NCBI RefSeq assembly: GCF_014287515.2
Contig: NZ_CP092473.1
Span: 1,205,001 to 1,269,000 of the forward strand
Length of the DNA: 64,000 nt
Origin: Roseburia rectibacter
GTDB lineage: Bacteria > Bacillota > Clostridia > Lachnospirales > Lachnospiraceae
Direction of reading: 5' to 3'
Shown: positions 26,773-34,753 of the stretch, in pieces
Layout of the letters: each line of letters starts with the position of its first letter
How positions within the stretch are numbered: the stretch's first letter is position 1
Notes under the pieces: model-generated
Databases searched by the model: none
Told to the model about the DNA's origin: nothing
What the model saw: only the letters and a program-made list of their open reading frames with translations
Position numbers and translations under genes: made by a program

Positions 26773-28869
26773 ATGGCTAAACTAATAGAATACGATCAAG
26801 TAGAAACGCTTAAAGACGAAGACATATTTTTGATTGATGGTGAACGAGGAACAAAAACTATAGCGGCGAAAAATCTTGCAAACGATATAAAAAAAGTTAG
26901 TTTGGGCGAATCGACCGAATATACGGACGATAGATTTTCTAAACTGGATGATGCAAAACTTGATAAAACTGGAGATGCAAGTAATGTAACTAGCGATATT
27001 CAATCTGCAACGATCAGAACGAATCTTACAACTGGGGAAAAACTTGCTGTTTCATTAGGAAAAATTAAAAAATTCCTCAGTGATTTAAAAACTGTTGCTT
27101 TTACTGGAAGTTATGCAGATTTGACAGAAAAACCAACATCAATGACAGCAAATGGCGGAAATGCCGATACCGTAAATAATCACACGGTTGATACAGATGT
27201 TCCGGAGGATGCAAAGTTTACAGATACAGTATATGATACTTTTGTAAAATCTGGAACCGAAGCAAAAGTTGGTCTTGTTCCGTCACCACCGACTACTGCT
27301 GGCACAACTAAATACCTTAGGGAAGATGGAACTTGGGCTGTCCCATCGAGCTCTATACCAGACGATACAGTTACCGGTATTAAAGGAAATGTTGAAACGG
27401 AATACCGCACAGGGAAGGTGAATTTGACATCGGAAAATATCGGTGCGCTTCCTATTAGTGGAGGAAAGTTAACAGGTCAATTACAAGTTGGCGAGAAAGT
27501 TAAACTTTATACCAGCAGCGAGGGTGGAAACATTCAGATTATATCACCAGACGATATCGGTTTAAGATGGGAACTGGATGCATTCAAAGGTGATTTGAGG
27601 TTTATTTGTTTTAATAATGATGGTACCGTCAAAAAAATCTGCCAGTTAACAAAAGATGGAACGCTTATCGCAAACAATGCAACACAATCAGCAGCCGGCT
27701 TAATGAGTCCGAAAGATAAGGAAAAATTGGACAATCTTTCTAATGCAATAACCATTGGTGGGGATACAGCGAGCAATATCGTATCATTTACAGCATCAAC
27801 CGCAAGAGAAAATCTCAAAAGCGGCGAATCCCATGCGACACTGTTCGGAAAGATTGTAAAGTGGTTTTCTGATCTGAAAGAAGTTGCATTTACCGGAAAA
27901 ATCCCATGGTCTGACGTGACAGGTAAACCGAGTACATACGCACCATCCAGCCATACGCATGATGAACGATATTATACAGAAAGTGAAGTTAATTCTATAT
28001 ATTCTGGTATTATGCAGAATCTTATCAGCGGAGACGAAAATGTGACGACAAAATTATCAAAAAACATTGCAAATGGAGATGCGACGCTTGATAACAGAAT
28101 AACAGCAGTTGCCAACGCATTAAAAGGATATCTTCCGTTGTCAGGCGGAACATTAACGGGAAGTTTAGATATTGAATCTGGAAAATATATCCATGGAACA
28201 CATACAAACGGAACAATTCTTGACATTCTGGGATTAAATAAGAACAATAACTGCCATGTCGGGAATAATACAACTCCGACGTTTCTTCATGGAGCGGGGT
28301 ATCAATTAGATATATCTGGAGCATTCATTTGTCCGAATGTATCGAACCAGATGTCATGCGGAACAAAAAATAAATTATGGACAACTGTTTTTTCGAAAAC
28401 AGGCGCTATTAATACCTCTGATCGGACAAAGAAGCATGATATAAAAGATTTGACAGAGGTATATGAAAAACTATTCTTGAAGTTGCAACCAAAATCATTT
28501 GTCTTTAATAATGGTGATCGCGTGCATATAGGTGCTATCTCGCAGGATGTCGAAGATGCCATGCAGGAACTTGGAATAGTCGCAGAGGAGTTTGCAGGAT
28601 TCTGTAAGGATATCAGATACGAATACACAGCATATAATGAGGAAGATGGAACTCCCGTAGAATCTTCAAAAATTCCATGTAAAGACGAAGATGGAAATAT
28701 CATTTATGATTACGCATTGCGGTATCAGGAGTTTATCTTTCTAACAATCCATATGGTGCAGAAGCTTTGGAACCGTGTGGAAATATTAGAAAAAGAAAAT
28801 GCAGAGATGAGAGATCAGATTAAATCGATACAGCAAGATATTACAGAATTAAAAAAATCAAGAGCCTAA
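26773..28869 (+). CDS. Second tail fibre with C-terminal S74 chaperone domain
   Basis: 698 residues from ATG 26773 after GGAGTG. The N-terminal part (VETLKDEDIFLIDGERGTK) is typical of a fibre attachment region. Middle repeats include FTGSYADLTEKPT, VPEDAKFTDTVYD, GTTKYLREDGTWAVP and LPLSGGTLTGSL, common in phage and prophage fibres. The C-terminal S74 domain has Ser549 and Lys554 as the cleavage dyad, followed by a long coiled coil to the end (KLWNRVEILEKENAEMRDQI). It is likely the receptor-binding fibre. The domain is nearly the same as in the first fibre. Confidence 0.88.
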   Translation: MAKLIEYDQVETLKDEDIFLIDGERGTKTIAAKNLANDIKKVSLGESTEYTDDRFSKLDDAKLDKTGDASNVTSDIQSATIRTNLTTGEKLAVSLGKIKKFLSDLKTVAFTGSYADLTEKPTSMTANGGNADTVNNHTVDTDVPEDAKFTDTVYDTFVKSGTEAKVGLVPSPPTTAGTTKYLREDGTWAVPSSSIPDDTVTGIKGNVETEYRTGKVNLTSENIGALPISGGKLTGQLQVGEKVKLYTSSEGGNIQIISPDDIGLRWELDAFKGDLRFICFNNDGTVKKICQLTKDGTLIANNATQSAAGLMSPKDKEKLDNLSNAITIGGDTASNIVSFTASTARENLKSGESHATLFGKIVKWFSDLKEVAFTGKIPWSDVTGKPSTYAPSSHTHDERYYTESEVNSIYSGIMQNLISGDENVTTKLSKNIANGDATLDNRITAVANALKGYLPLSGGTLTGSLDIESGKYIHGTHTNGTILDILGLNKNNNCHVGNNTTPTFLHGAGYQLDISGAFICPNVSNQMSCGTKNKLWTTVFSKTGAINTSDRTKKHDIKDLTEVYEKLFLKLQPKSFVFNNGDRVHIGAISQDVEDAMQELGIVAEEFAGFCKDIRYEYTAYNEEDGTPVESSKIPCKDEDGNIIYDYALRYQEFIFLTIHMVQKLWNRVEILEKENAEMRDQIKSIQQDITELKKSRA
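28408..28469 (+). repeat. 62-bp direct repeat, copy 2 (S74 chaperone domain)
   Basis: Identical to 25951-26012. The spacing of 2457 bases between copies would remove one fibre body if the copies recombined. Confidence 0.9.
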
Positions 28870-28911
28870 GAGCCGATTGCATGACTATGTGTTATGTAGC
28901 CGGCTCTTTTG
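28868..28911 (+). terminator. Rho-independent terminator after the fibre gene
   Basis: AAGAGCCG pairs with CGGCTCTT with about a 26-base loop and ends in TTTT. It closes the tail operon just before the holin gene. Confidence 0.7.
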
Positions 28912-28947
28912 AATAACCGCCTGCGGGCAGGAAGAGAGGATACATTT

Positions 28948-29394
28948 ATGAAATTTGACAAAATTAACATGATCTATGGACTAATTGCAACGATTGGAGT
29001 GACAATTTTTGGAAAGTACTGGTTTTTATTTGCTGGCTTCTTAATTCTGAATGTGGTTGACTATATAACCGGGTACTGTAAGGCGAAACTTTATAACAAA
29101 AATGTCTCAAGTGCCATCGGGGCAAAAGGGATTTGCAAAAAGGTGTGGTATTGGCTTGTGATCGGACTTGCTTTTTTTATATCAGATTGTTTTGTGACAA
29201 TGGGTGAGATTATAGGTATACAGCTTAATTTTGTTCTGTGGTTCGGATGGTTCACACTTGCAACATATTTGATCAATGAAATCCGCAGCATTTTAGAGAA
29301 CCTGGTTGAAATGAATGTGAAAGTGCCGAAGTTTTTGATTGCCGGATTAGATATTACACAGAAATTACTTGATACTAAAACAGATTCAAAATAA
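28948..29394 (+). CDS. Phage holin
   Basis: 148 residues from ATG 28948, 8 bases after GAGAGGA. Membrane segments lie at about 9-25, 25-45, 66-85 and 90-110 (IATIGVTIFGKYWFLFAGFL, VWYWLVIGLAFFISDCF, FVLWFGWFTLATYLI). The conserved NVVDYITGYCKAK and SAIGAKGICKK are typical of the toxin-secretion/phage lysis holin family (holin 4). It forms lesions that release the endolysin made from 13003. The gene is the last lysis/structural gene before the lysogeny module. Confidence 0.9.
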   Translation: MKFDKINMIYGLIATIGVTIFGKYWFLFAGFLILNVVDYITGYCKAKLYNKNVSSAIGAKGICKKVWYWLVIGLAFFISDCFVTMGEIIGIQLNFVLWFGWFTLATYLINEIRSILENLVEMNVKVPKFLIAGLDITQKLLDTKTDSK

Positions 29395-29400
29395 TATTAT

Positions 29401-29442
29401 GATGGTAGGTTGTCTCTAAATAATTAGAGATGGCTTACCATC
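29401..29442. other. Hairpin after the holin, no T-run
   Basis: GATGGTA pairs with TACCATC, with an inner perfect stem TCTCTAA/TTAGAGA around ATAA. No T-tract follows, so a simple intrinsic terminator is unlikely; it could be a processing or binding site. Confidence 0.5.
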
Positions 29443-29531
29443 AACAGCGAAAATAGCATTCCCTCTTATTTTTTCCGTATGTAGGTTACAATTGAAACAT
29501 TTATGATTACCTCAGAATGGAGGTGATCGTT

Positions 29532-29714
29532 GTGCAAGAAAAATATTTGCTATCTATTAAAGAAACTTCTGATTTATTTGGTATAGGACAGCATCGATTA
29601 AGAGAACTGGTTCGGGATGATTACGAATGTAAATATCATTTGATGATTGGACGCGTTATACGGATTAAACGAGAACCATTTGAAAAATTTATAAGCAAAG
29701 TTGAGCAGATATAA
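29532..29714 (+). CDS. xis: Excisionase (Tn916-type small HTH protein)
   Basis: 60 residues from GTG 29532, 7 bases after GGAGGTG (the ATG at 29517 would overlap that site). The sequence has the winged-helix pattern of Tn916-type excisionases: YLLSIKETSDLFGIGQHRL, then RELVRDD, ending RIKREPFEKFISKV. It bends DNA at the attachment site to direct the integrase to excise the prophage. It lies 79 bases before the integrase with a terminator between the two. Confidence 0.85.
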   Translation: MQEKYLLSIKETSDLFGIGQHRLRELVRDDYECKYHLMIGRVIRIKREPFEKFISKVEQI

Positions 29715-29726
29715 ATTATCGACATC

Positions 29727-29778
29727 GTGCTTCGAATGTGATATCATCTAAGAGTATTCGTTCGAGGCACCTTTTTTA
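29727..29778 (+). terminator. Terminator between xis and int
   Basis: GTGCTTCGA pairs with TCGAGGCAC (one G-T) around a 26-base loop and is followed by seven T. The ribosome site of the integrase is immediately downstream. Likely limits integrase level from xis transcription. Confidence 0.8.
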
Positions 29779-29793
29779 TGGAGGGCTGAGAAT

Positions 29794-31035
29794 ATGGCAA
29801 ATAAAACAGTATCAGAAAAAAATAAACCTACACGAAAGAAGTTACGTGCTAATGAGTATTACAATCCCAAAACAAAACGGTATGAGTATCACTATAAAGA
29901 TGCTTTAGGGAAAGAACGAGTAATTAGCTCATATAGACTGGATATAACAGATCAGTTGCCAAAAGGTAAACGGAGCGGAAAGAGCTTGCGTGAAAAGGAG
30001 GCAGAATTAAGCACACAGCTTGAAAATCATATTGACATTGATGGTGCAAAACTTACTTTACTTGAGGTCATGGGGCGATATTTAGAAAACCTTTATAATA
30101 GGAAAGAATTAAGTCCAAATACCAAAATGGGTTATAATGTAACTGTAAATACATTAAAAGAATACCGTCTTGGACATATGGAGATAGGTAAGATAAAACC
30201 AGAGCATTGCGAAGACTGGTTATCTGACATGAAAAAGAAATATAGAGGGTCATCTATACAATCACAAATCAGCCTTATAAAAAGAACATTTGAGTATGCT
30301 ATTGACTACGATTATATTGTAAAGAATCCGTTTAGAAGAATTACGACTGACAGAAGCGATAGCAAACAGATGGAAGCGCTGACTATACAAGATATGAACA
30401 GGTTTTTGGAGTTTTGCTCAACAGACGCACATAGTAAACACTGCTATGATATGATTTATATTTTGTTTTGGACAGGCATGAGAGTGTCTGAATTATGTGG
30501 GCTTACTTTGGATGATATAGACATGAATAAGAGGATGATACGTGTTGAAAAACAGTTATTATGTCTGAATCATAAACACGTAGTGCGAAAACCTAAAACA
30601 TCAAATGGCATAAGATTCATTCCTATGACAGATGGTGTGTACAATAGTTTTGAACATGTACTGAAAAATCGATATTTAAAAGGTGATATCGAACCGGTTT
30701 GCTATGATGAGAGGGGTAATGCATACGAAAGGTTTGTGTTCTTGGCAACAAGAAGCCGTAAAACAATTGTTAGGGCTCATGTTGAGGAATATTTGCAGAA
30801 TTGCATTAAGCGTTTCAATATTGTAAATCCAGATACACCAATTCGGAAGTTTGAACCTCATATTTGCAGACATACTTTTGCAACTAATATGCAGACGCTT
30901 ACGCCAAAGACACTTCAATATATTTTGGGGCATGGCAATATTAGTACAACAATGAACAACTACGTAGATGCGAAGCCTGGAGCGCAGCAATTGACCGAGA
31001 TCAATGAGCTGGCAAATACTATGGCAGCTATTTAG
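29794..31035 (+). CDS. int: Tyrosine recombinase, phage integrase (Tn916-type)
   Basis: 413 residues from ATG 29794, after GGAGGGC. There is an N-terminal arm-binding part (KKLRANEYYNPKTKRYEYHY), a SAM-like core-binding domain (about 90-180), and a catalytic domain with R (GMRVSELCGL), K (PKTSNG), HxxR (HICRHTFATN), H (LGHGNIST) and the nucleophile Y in MNNYVDA. All catalytic residues are intact, so it could be active. It is the last prophage gene; the right attachment site should lie just downstream, before hisH. Confidence 0.95.
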   Translation: MANKTVSEKNKPTRKKLRANEYYNPKTKRYEYHYKDALGKERVISSYRLDITDQLPKGKRSGKSLREKEAELSTQLENHIDIDGAKLTLLEVMGRYLENLYNRKELSPNTKMGYNVTVNTLKEYRLGHMEIGKIKPEHCEDWLSDMKKKYRGSSIQSQISLIKRTFEYAIDYDYIVKNPFRRITTDRSDSKQMEALTIQDMNRFLEFCSTDAHSKHCYDMIYILFWTGMRVSELCGLTLDDIDMNKRMIRVEKQLLCLNHKHVVRKPKTSNGIRFIPMTDGVYNSFEHVLKNRYLKGDIEPVCYDERGNAYERFVFLATRSRKTIVRAHVEEYLQNCIKRFNIVNPDTPIRKFEPHICRHTFATNMQTLTPKTLQYILGHGNISTTMNNYVDAKPGAQQLTEINELANTMAAI

Positions 31036-31070
31036 TATATTTTTTAGTATACTAAATACGTACTAAATAA
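31029..31070. other. Candidate right attachment region with repeats
   Basis: An AT-rich stretch with the perfect palindrome TTTAGTATACTAAA (31043-31056) and two copies of TACTAAATA (31050-31058 and 31061-31069), spaced 11 bases. The integrase stop (31033-31035) is inside. The repeats could be integrase arm sites; the core att cannot be fixed because the left end is not in the window. Confidence 0.35.
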
Positions 31071-31082
31071 TTTGAGTAATAA

Positions 31083-31208
31083 AAAGGAACAAGACGTACC
31101 AAAGAGCAACGAAATGTAATTTGGCTGATAGCTGGAAACCGCATGGTTGCTGGATATTTTAAGAAACAGCGGGAGATGAAAATAAATGATAGCGATCATA
31201 GACTATGA
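31083..31208 (+). pseudogene. Possible 3' remnant of a host gene at the prophage junction
   Basis: An open frame without a start codon, bounded by TAA at 31080 and TGA at 31206, encodes KEQRNVIWLIAGNRMVAGYF and further basic residues. It reads like a short hydrophobic segment followed by a Lys/Arg-rich end. It overlaps the hisH start by 23 bases. If real it is the tail of a host gene cut by prophage insertion; it may equally be a chance frame. Confidence 0.25.
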
Positions 31209-31791
31209 TGCAGGTAATTTAAAGAGCGTACAGAAAGCACTTGATTTTTTACATCAGGATTGCGTGGTAACAAGGGATTTTCATGAGATCCGTCAGGCAG
31301 ACAAGGTAATATTACCGGGGGTTGGTTCTTTCGGCGAGGCGATGGATCAGTTAAAAAAATATGAGCTGGACAAAGTAATTCGTGAAGTGGCAGAAGAGAA
31401 AAAGCCATTTCTTGGAATCTGTCTTGGACTGCAGCTTTTATTTGAAGGCAGTGAGGAAAGTAGCGGAGTGGAAGGACTGCATTTGTTAGACGGACAGATC
31501 TTACGGATACCGGATACAGAAGGATTAAAAATACCGCATATCGGATGGAATTCACTGGATTTTCAGAATAATGGAAGATTATTTGCAGGGCTGCCGGAAC
31601 ATCCGTATGTTTATTTTGTTCATTCTTATTATCTGAAAGCAAAGGATGATATGATCGTAAAGGCAACTACGGAATATGGCACACATATTCACGCTTCTGT
31701 GGAACAGGACAATATCTTTGCATGTCAGTTCCACCCGGAAAAAAGCAGTACAGTCGGACTTAAGATACTAGAAAATTTTGCCGGGATTTAA
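31186..31791 (+). CDS. hisH: Imidazole glycerol phosphate synthase, glutamine amidotransferase subunit
   Basis: 201 residues from ATG 31186 after GGGAG. Catalytic triad is present: Cys79 in GICLGLQ, His183 and Glu185 in CQFHPEKS. The N-terminus IIDYDAGNLKSVQKAL is typical. HisH supplies ammonia from glutamine to HisF for the fifth step of histidine synthesis, linked to purine synthesis by AICAR release. It is followed 15 bases later by hisF, its partner. The prophage boundary lies directly upstream, so the gene's original promoter or earlier his genes may be separated by the prophage. Confidence 0.95.
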   Translation: MIAIIDYDAGNLKSVQKALDFLHQDCVVTRDFHEIRQADKVILPGVGSFGEAMDQLKKYELDKVIREVAEEKKPFLGICLGLQLLFEGSEESSGVEGLHLLDGQILRIPDTEGLKIPHIGWNSLDFQNNGRLFAGLPEHPYVYFVHSYYLKAKDDMIVKATTEYGTHIHASVEQDNIFACQFHPEKSSTVGLKILENFAGI

Positions 31792-31806
31792 GACGGGAGG
31801 ATAAAA

Positions 31807-32568
31807 ATGTTTACAAAGCGAATTATTCCGTGTCTGGATGTGAATAACGGACGTGTGGTAAAGGGTGTTAATTTCGTGAATTTAAGAGATGCCGGAGATC
31901 CGGTGGAGATAGCAGCAGCTTATGATAAAGCAGGCGCAGATGAACTGGTATTTCTCGATATTACTGCAACTTCAGATGCAAGGGAGACAGTTGTGGATAT
32001 GGTGCGCAAGGTGGCAGAAAAGGTATTTATACCATTTACTGTCGGCGGGGGTATCCGTACTGTGGATGATTTTAAAGCCTTGCTCCGCGAGGGAGCCGAT
32101 AAGATATCCATCAATTCATCTGCGATCAACCGCCCGGAACTTATCAGTGAGGCTGCAGATAAGTTTGGCAGTCAGTGTGTGGTTGCGGCGATCGATGCCA
32201 GAAAAAGAGCTGATGGTTCGGGATGGAATATCTATAAAAATGGCGGACGTATCGATGTTGGCATTGATGCAGTAGAGTGGGCAATGAAAGCAGACAGACT
32301 CGGTGCGGGGGAAATTCTTCTGACGAGCATGGATTGTGATGGAACAAAGGCAGGTTATGATCTTGAACTGACGCGCACCATTGCGGAAAATGTATCCATT
32401 CCTGTAATTGCTTCCGGTGGAGCGGGTACGAAAGAACATTTTTATGATGCATTGACGGAAGGAAAAGCAGATGCAGCACTTGCAGCGTCTTTATTCCATT
32501 ATAAAGAACTTGAAATCCGCGATCTGAAAGATTATCTGGCAGAGCGTGGTGTTTCTGTAAGAAGATAA
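31807..32568 (+). CDS. hisF: Imidazole glycerol phosphate synthase, cyclase subunit
   Basis: 253 residues; ATG 31807 after GGGAGG. A (beta/alpha)8 barrel with the two catalytic Asp: D11 in [11 protein letters not shown] and D130 in VVAAIDARK. The phosphate-binding loops [10 protein letters not shown] and [11 protein letters not shown] are intact. It makes imidazole glycerol phosphate and AICAR from PRFAR using ammonia channelled from HisH. Other his genes are not seen downstream, so the cluster is split or continues on the other side of the prophage. Confidence 0.96.
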   Translation: MFTKRIIPCLDVNNGRVVKGVNFVNLRDAGDPVEIAAAYDKAGADELVFLDITATSDARETVVDMVRKVAEKVFIPFTVGGGIRTVDDFKALLREGADKISINSSAINRPELISEAADKFGSQCVVAAIDARKRADGSGWNIYKNGGRIDVGIDAVEWAMKADRLGAGEILLTSMDCDGTKAGYDLELTRTIAENVSIPVIASGGAGTKEHFYDALTEGKADAALAASLFHYKELEIRDLKDYLAERGVSVRR

Positions 32569-32591
32569 AAATAAAGAAAAGAGAATTTATC

Positions 32592-33269
32592 ATGGCAATG
32601 ATCACAAATGACTGGCTTCCGGCAATTCAGGGAGAGTTTAAAAAGCCATATTACAGGGAATTATTTCAATTTGTAAAAGAAGAATACAGCAGGGCGGTCA
32701 TTTATCCGCCGGCAGATGATATCTTCAATGCGATGCATTTTACACCGCTTAGTGAAGTAAAAGTATTGATCTTAGGACAGGATCCGTATCACAATGAGAA
32801 TCAGGCACATGGTCTGAGTTTTTCAGTACTGCCATCACAGAAGGAGATTCCACCATCATTGCAGAATATTTATAAAGAACTGCAGGATGATTTAGGCTGT
32901 TATATACCGAACAACGGATATTTAAAAAAATGGGCGGATCAGGGAGTGCTTCTTTTGAATACGGTGCTGACGGTTCGCGCGCATCAGGCTAATTCCCATC
33001 AGGGAAGAGGATGGGAGCAGTTTACCGATGCGATCATTCAGGCTGTCAATGCCCAGGATCGTCCAATCGTATATATGCTGTGGGGCAGACCCGCACAGAG
33101 CAAGATCCCGATGCTCACGAATCCGAAGCATCTGATCTTAAAGGCACCGCATCCGAGTCCGCTTTCAGCATACAGAGGATTCTTTGGATGCAGACATTTC
33201 AGCCAGGCAAATGATTTCTTAAAAGCAAATGGGATCGCGCCGATCGACTGGCAGATTGAGAATATCTGA
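32592..33269 (+). CDS. ung: Uracil-DNA glycosylase, family 1
   Basis: 225 residues from ATG 32592 (a second ATG at 32598 is possible). Motif A GQDPYHNENQAHGLSFS includes the catalytic Asp64; motif B HPSPLSAYRGF includes His187. It removes uracil from DNA arising from cytosine deamination or dUMP misincorporation. It follows hisF by 23 bases and is closed by terminators, so it is probably the last gene of this transcript. Confidence 0.96.
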   Translation: MAMITNDWLPAIQGEFKKPYYRELFQFVKEEYSRAVIYPPADDIFNAMHFTPLSEVKVLILGQDPYHNENQAHGLSFSVLPSQKEIPPSLQNIYKELQDDLGCYIPNNGYLKKWADQGVLLLNTVLTVRAHQANSHQGRGWEQFTDAIIQAVNAQDRPIVYMLWGRPAQSKIPMLTNPKHLILKAPHPSPLSAYRGFFGCRHFSQANDFLKANGIAPIDWQIENI

Positions 33270-33270
33270 T

Positions 33271-33294
33271 TCGATGTCTGGTACATCGATTTTT
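33271..33294 (+). terminator. Terminator after ung
   Basis: TCGATGT-CTGGT-ACATCGA is a perfect 7-bp stem followed by five T. It closes the hisHF-ung transcript. Confidence 0.85.
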
Positions 33295-33379
33295 AAATAA
33301 CCAGAATGTCTGTATAGCGTACATTCTGGTTATTTTCTCTATAAATGAGGAGTGCCCAGACACCTTTCGGCGCCTGGGC
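33295..33379. terminator. Second, bidirectional terminator hairpin and a GC hairpin
   Basis: AAATAACCAGAATGT (33295-33309) pairs exactly with ACATTCTGGTTATTT (33321-33335), flanked by A and T runs. A further GC-rich hairpin GCCCAG/CTGGGC lies at 33354-33379. From 33380 to 33597 the sequence is very AT-rich and I see nothing else. Confidence 0.75.
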
Positions 33380-33597
33380 TATTATGAAAAAAATTTATCA
33401 AGTATATTATAACAAGTTGTCTAAGTATTTTTTTACTGTATTTAGTATATCAATCATATATGAACAAAGTATGAATAATAAATTAACAATTTTTTTAGTA
33501 ATTTAAAACAAAAAAACAGGAAAAAATACAAAAAAATTGGTGAGGTTACCCATACGCACGAAATGGTTATTTTGAATGTGTAAAATACTTGAAAATG

Positions 33598-33625
33598 TAA
33601 AGAAAACAGCCTAAAATGACGATAT
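33598..33625 (+). promoter_or_regulatory. SigD/FliA (sigma-28)-type promoter
   Basis: TAAA (33598-33601), a 16-base spacer, and GACGATAT (33618-33625) closely match the flagellar sigma-28 consensus TAAA-N15-GCCGATAT. It lies 58 bases before the start of the FliD-like gene, which fits its function. Confidence 0.7.
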
Positions 33626-33683
33626 AAGAAACAACGGGGAAGTTTTTGGTAATCTATTGTATTATTTCAAAGGAGTGAGATAT

Positions 33684-34475
33684 ATGGCAACGATTTCCGG
33701 TTATAATTCATATTCAATGGGAGTTTTGTTCTCCGGATTAAATACCACGTCATCTAAGAATTCATTATTTTCCAGCAGTATGTCAGGAAGTGATATACTT
33801 GGAATTAATTACAGTGACTGGGCAACAATCAAATCCGGCAGCTATTTTAAACTGTTAGATGCCTACTATGGAAAAGGCGGGCAGGTCAGCGGCTCTGGTG
33901 ATACAACATCTTCTTCAACATCAACATCCAAAGATGACACTAAGACACTTGCAGCAATCGAGAGTGATGCGAAGAATGTGGAAAAATCCGTTGCAGCACT
34001 TCAGGAGACGGGAGATAAATCCTTATTTAAAGAAGTGACAAAGACAGATAAGGATGGAAATAAGACAACCGGATATGATACGGATGCGATTTATAAAGCT
34101 GTGAAAGACTTTACAGACAGCTATAACAGCCTGCTTGATGAAGTCGGCGATTCGAATACAAAAAGTATTTTAAGAGCTGGTGCAAGCATGGTAAGTGTGA
34201 CAGAGGCAAACCGCAGGTCACTTTCCGATATCGGTATTTCCATTGGAGCAGATAATAAACTTACGATCGATGAAGAGAAGTTTAAGAAAGCTGATATGGG
34301 CAAAGTTAAGACAATGTTTGCAGATAACAGTTATTATGGAACAGAAGTAAAACGTCAGGCATCACGTGCAGAATCTTATGCAAAGAGTGAGGCAGCAAAG
34401 GCGAATACTTATCAGAAATCAGGTTCTTATACTTATAATTACAGAACAGGTGAGCTTTATAATTCTAAGATCTGA
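33684..34475 (+). CDS. FliD-like flagellar filament-associated protein, C-terminal half only
   Basis: 263 residues from ATG 33684, after AAAGGAG. The N-terminal 70 residues are rich in Ser, Thr and Gly, with no signal peptide. Residues about 90-245 match the C-terminal part of the flagellar cap protein FliD: FTDSYNSLLDEVG, RRSLSDIGISIG, DNKLTIDEEKFKKADMGKV. The whole is about half the size of FliD, and the N-terminal polymerisation domain seems absent. The SigD promoter supports flagellar regulation. Likely a flagellar accessory or a reduced paralogue; function is not known. Confidence 0.7.
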   Translation: MATISGYNSYSMGVLFSGLNTTSSKNSLFSSSMSGSDILGINYSDWATIKSGSYFKLLDAYYGKGGQVSGSGDTTSSSTSTSKDDTKTLAAIESDAKNVEKSVAALQETGDKSLFKEVTKTDKDGNKTTGYDTDAIYKAVKDFTDSYNSLLDEVGDSNTKSILRAGASMVSVTEANRRSLSDIGISIGADNKLTIDEEKFKKADMGKVKTMFADNSYYGTEVKRQASRAESYAKSEAAKANTYQKSGSYTYNYRTGELYNSKI

Positions 34476-34590
34476 TCGCAGAATGGGATGATGAAATTAC
34501 ATTACTGTTATAAAATGTGAAAAGCAGACGGTAATGATTATATTGGTTTGGCATGGACGGAAAGAAAGCTGGTCTGTGCAGAAACGGCTA

Positions 34591-34627
34591 TTTATGAGAA
34601 ACTCAGATTGGGTTTCTCATAAATTTT
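34591..34627 (+). terminator. Terminator after the FliD-like gene
   Basis: TTTATGAGAAAC (34591-34602) pairs with GTTTCTCATAAA (34612-34623) and is followed by TTTT. The 34476-34590 stretch holds nothing else evident. Confidence 0.75.
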
Positions 34628-34753
34628 GCAAAAAAATAATAAGCGTGCCGGAAAAAAATATTGCACAATGGTGCGATGTATGGTCAAATAATAGGTAGTG
34701 TGCAGGAATAAGGATTATATGTAAAATTTGAGATAGATGAAATGGAGAATAAA

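Noticed and set aside
31029..33450. Shared TATTTAGTATAT at 31029 and 33439 as att repeats
   Set aside because: Only 12 AT-rich bases, and one copy overlaps the integrase stop; easily due to chance.
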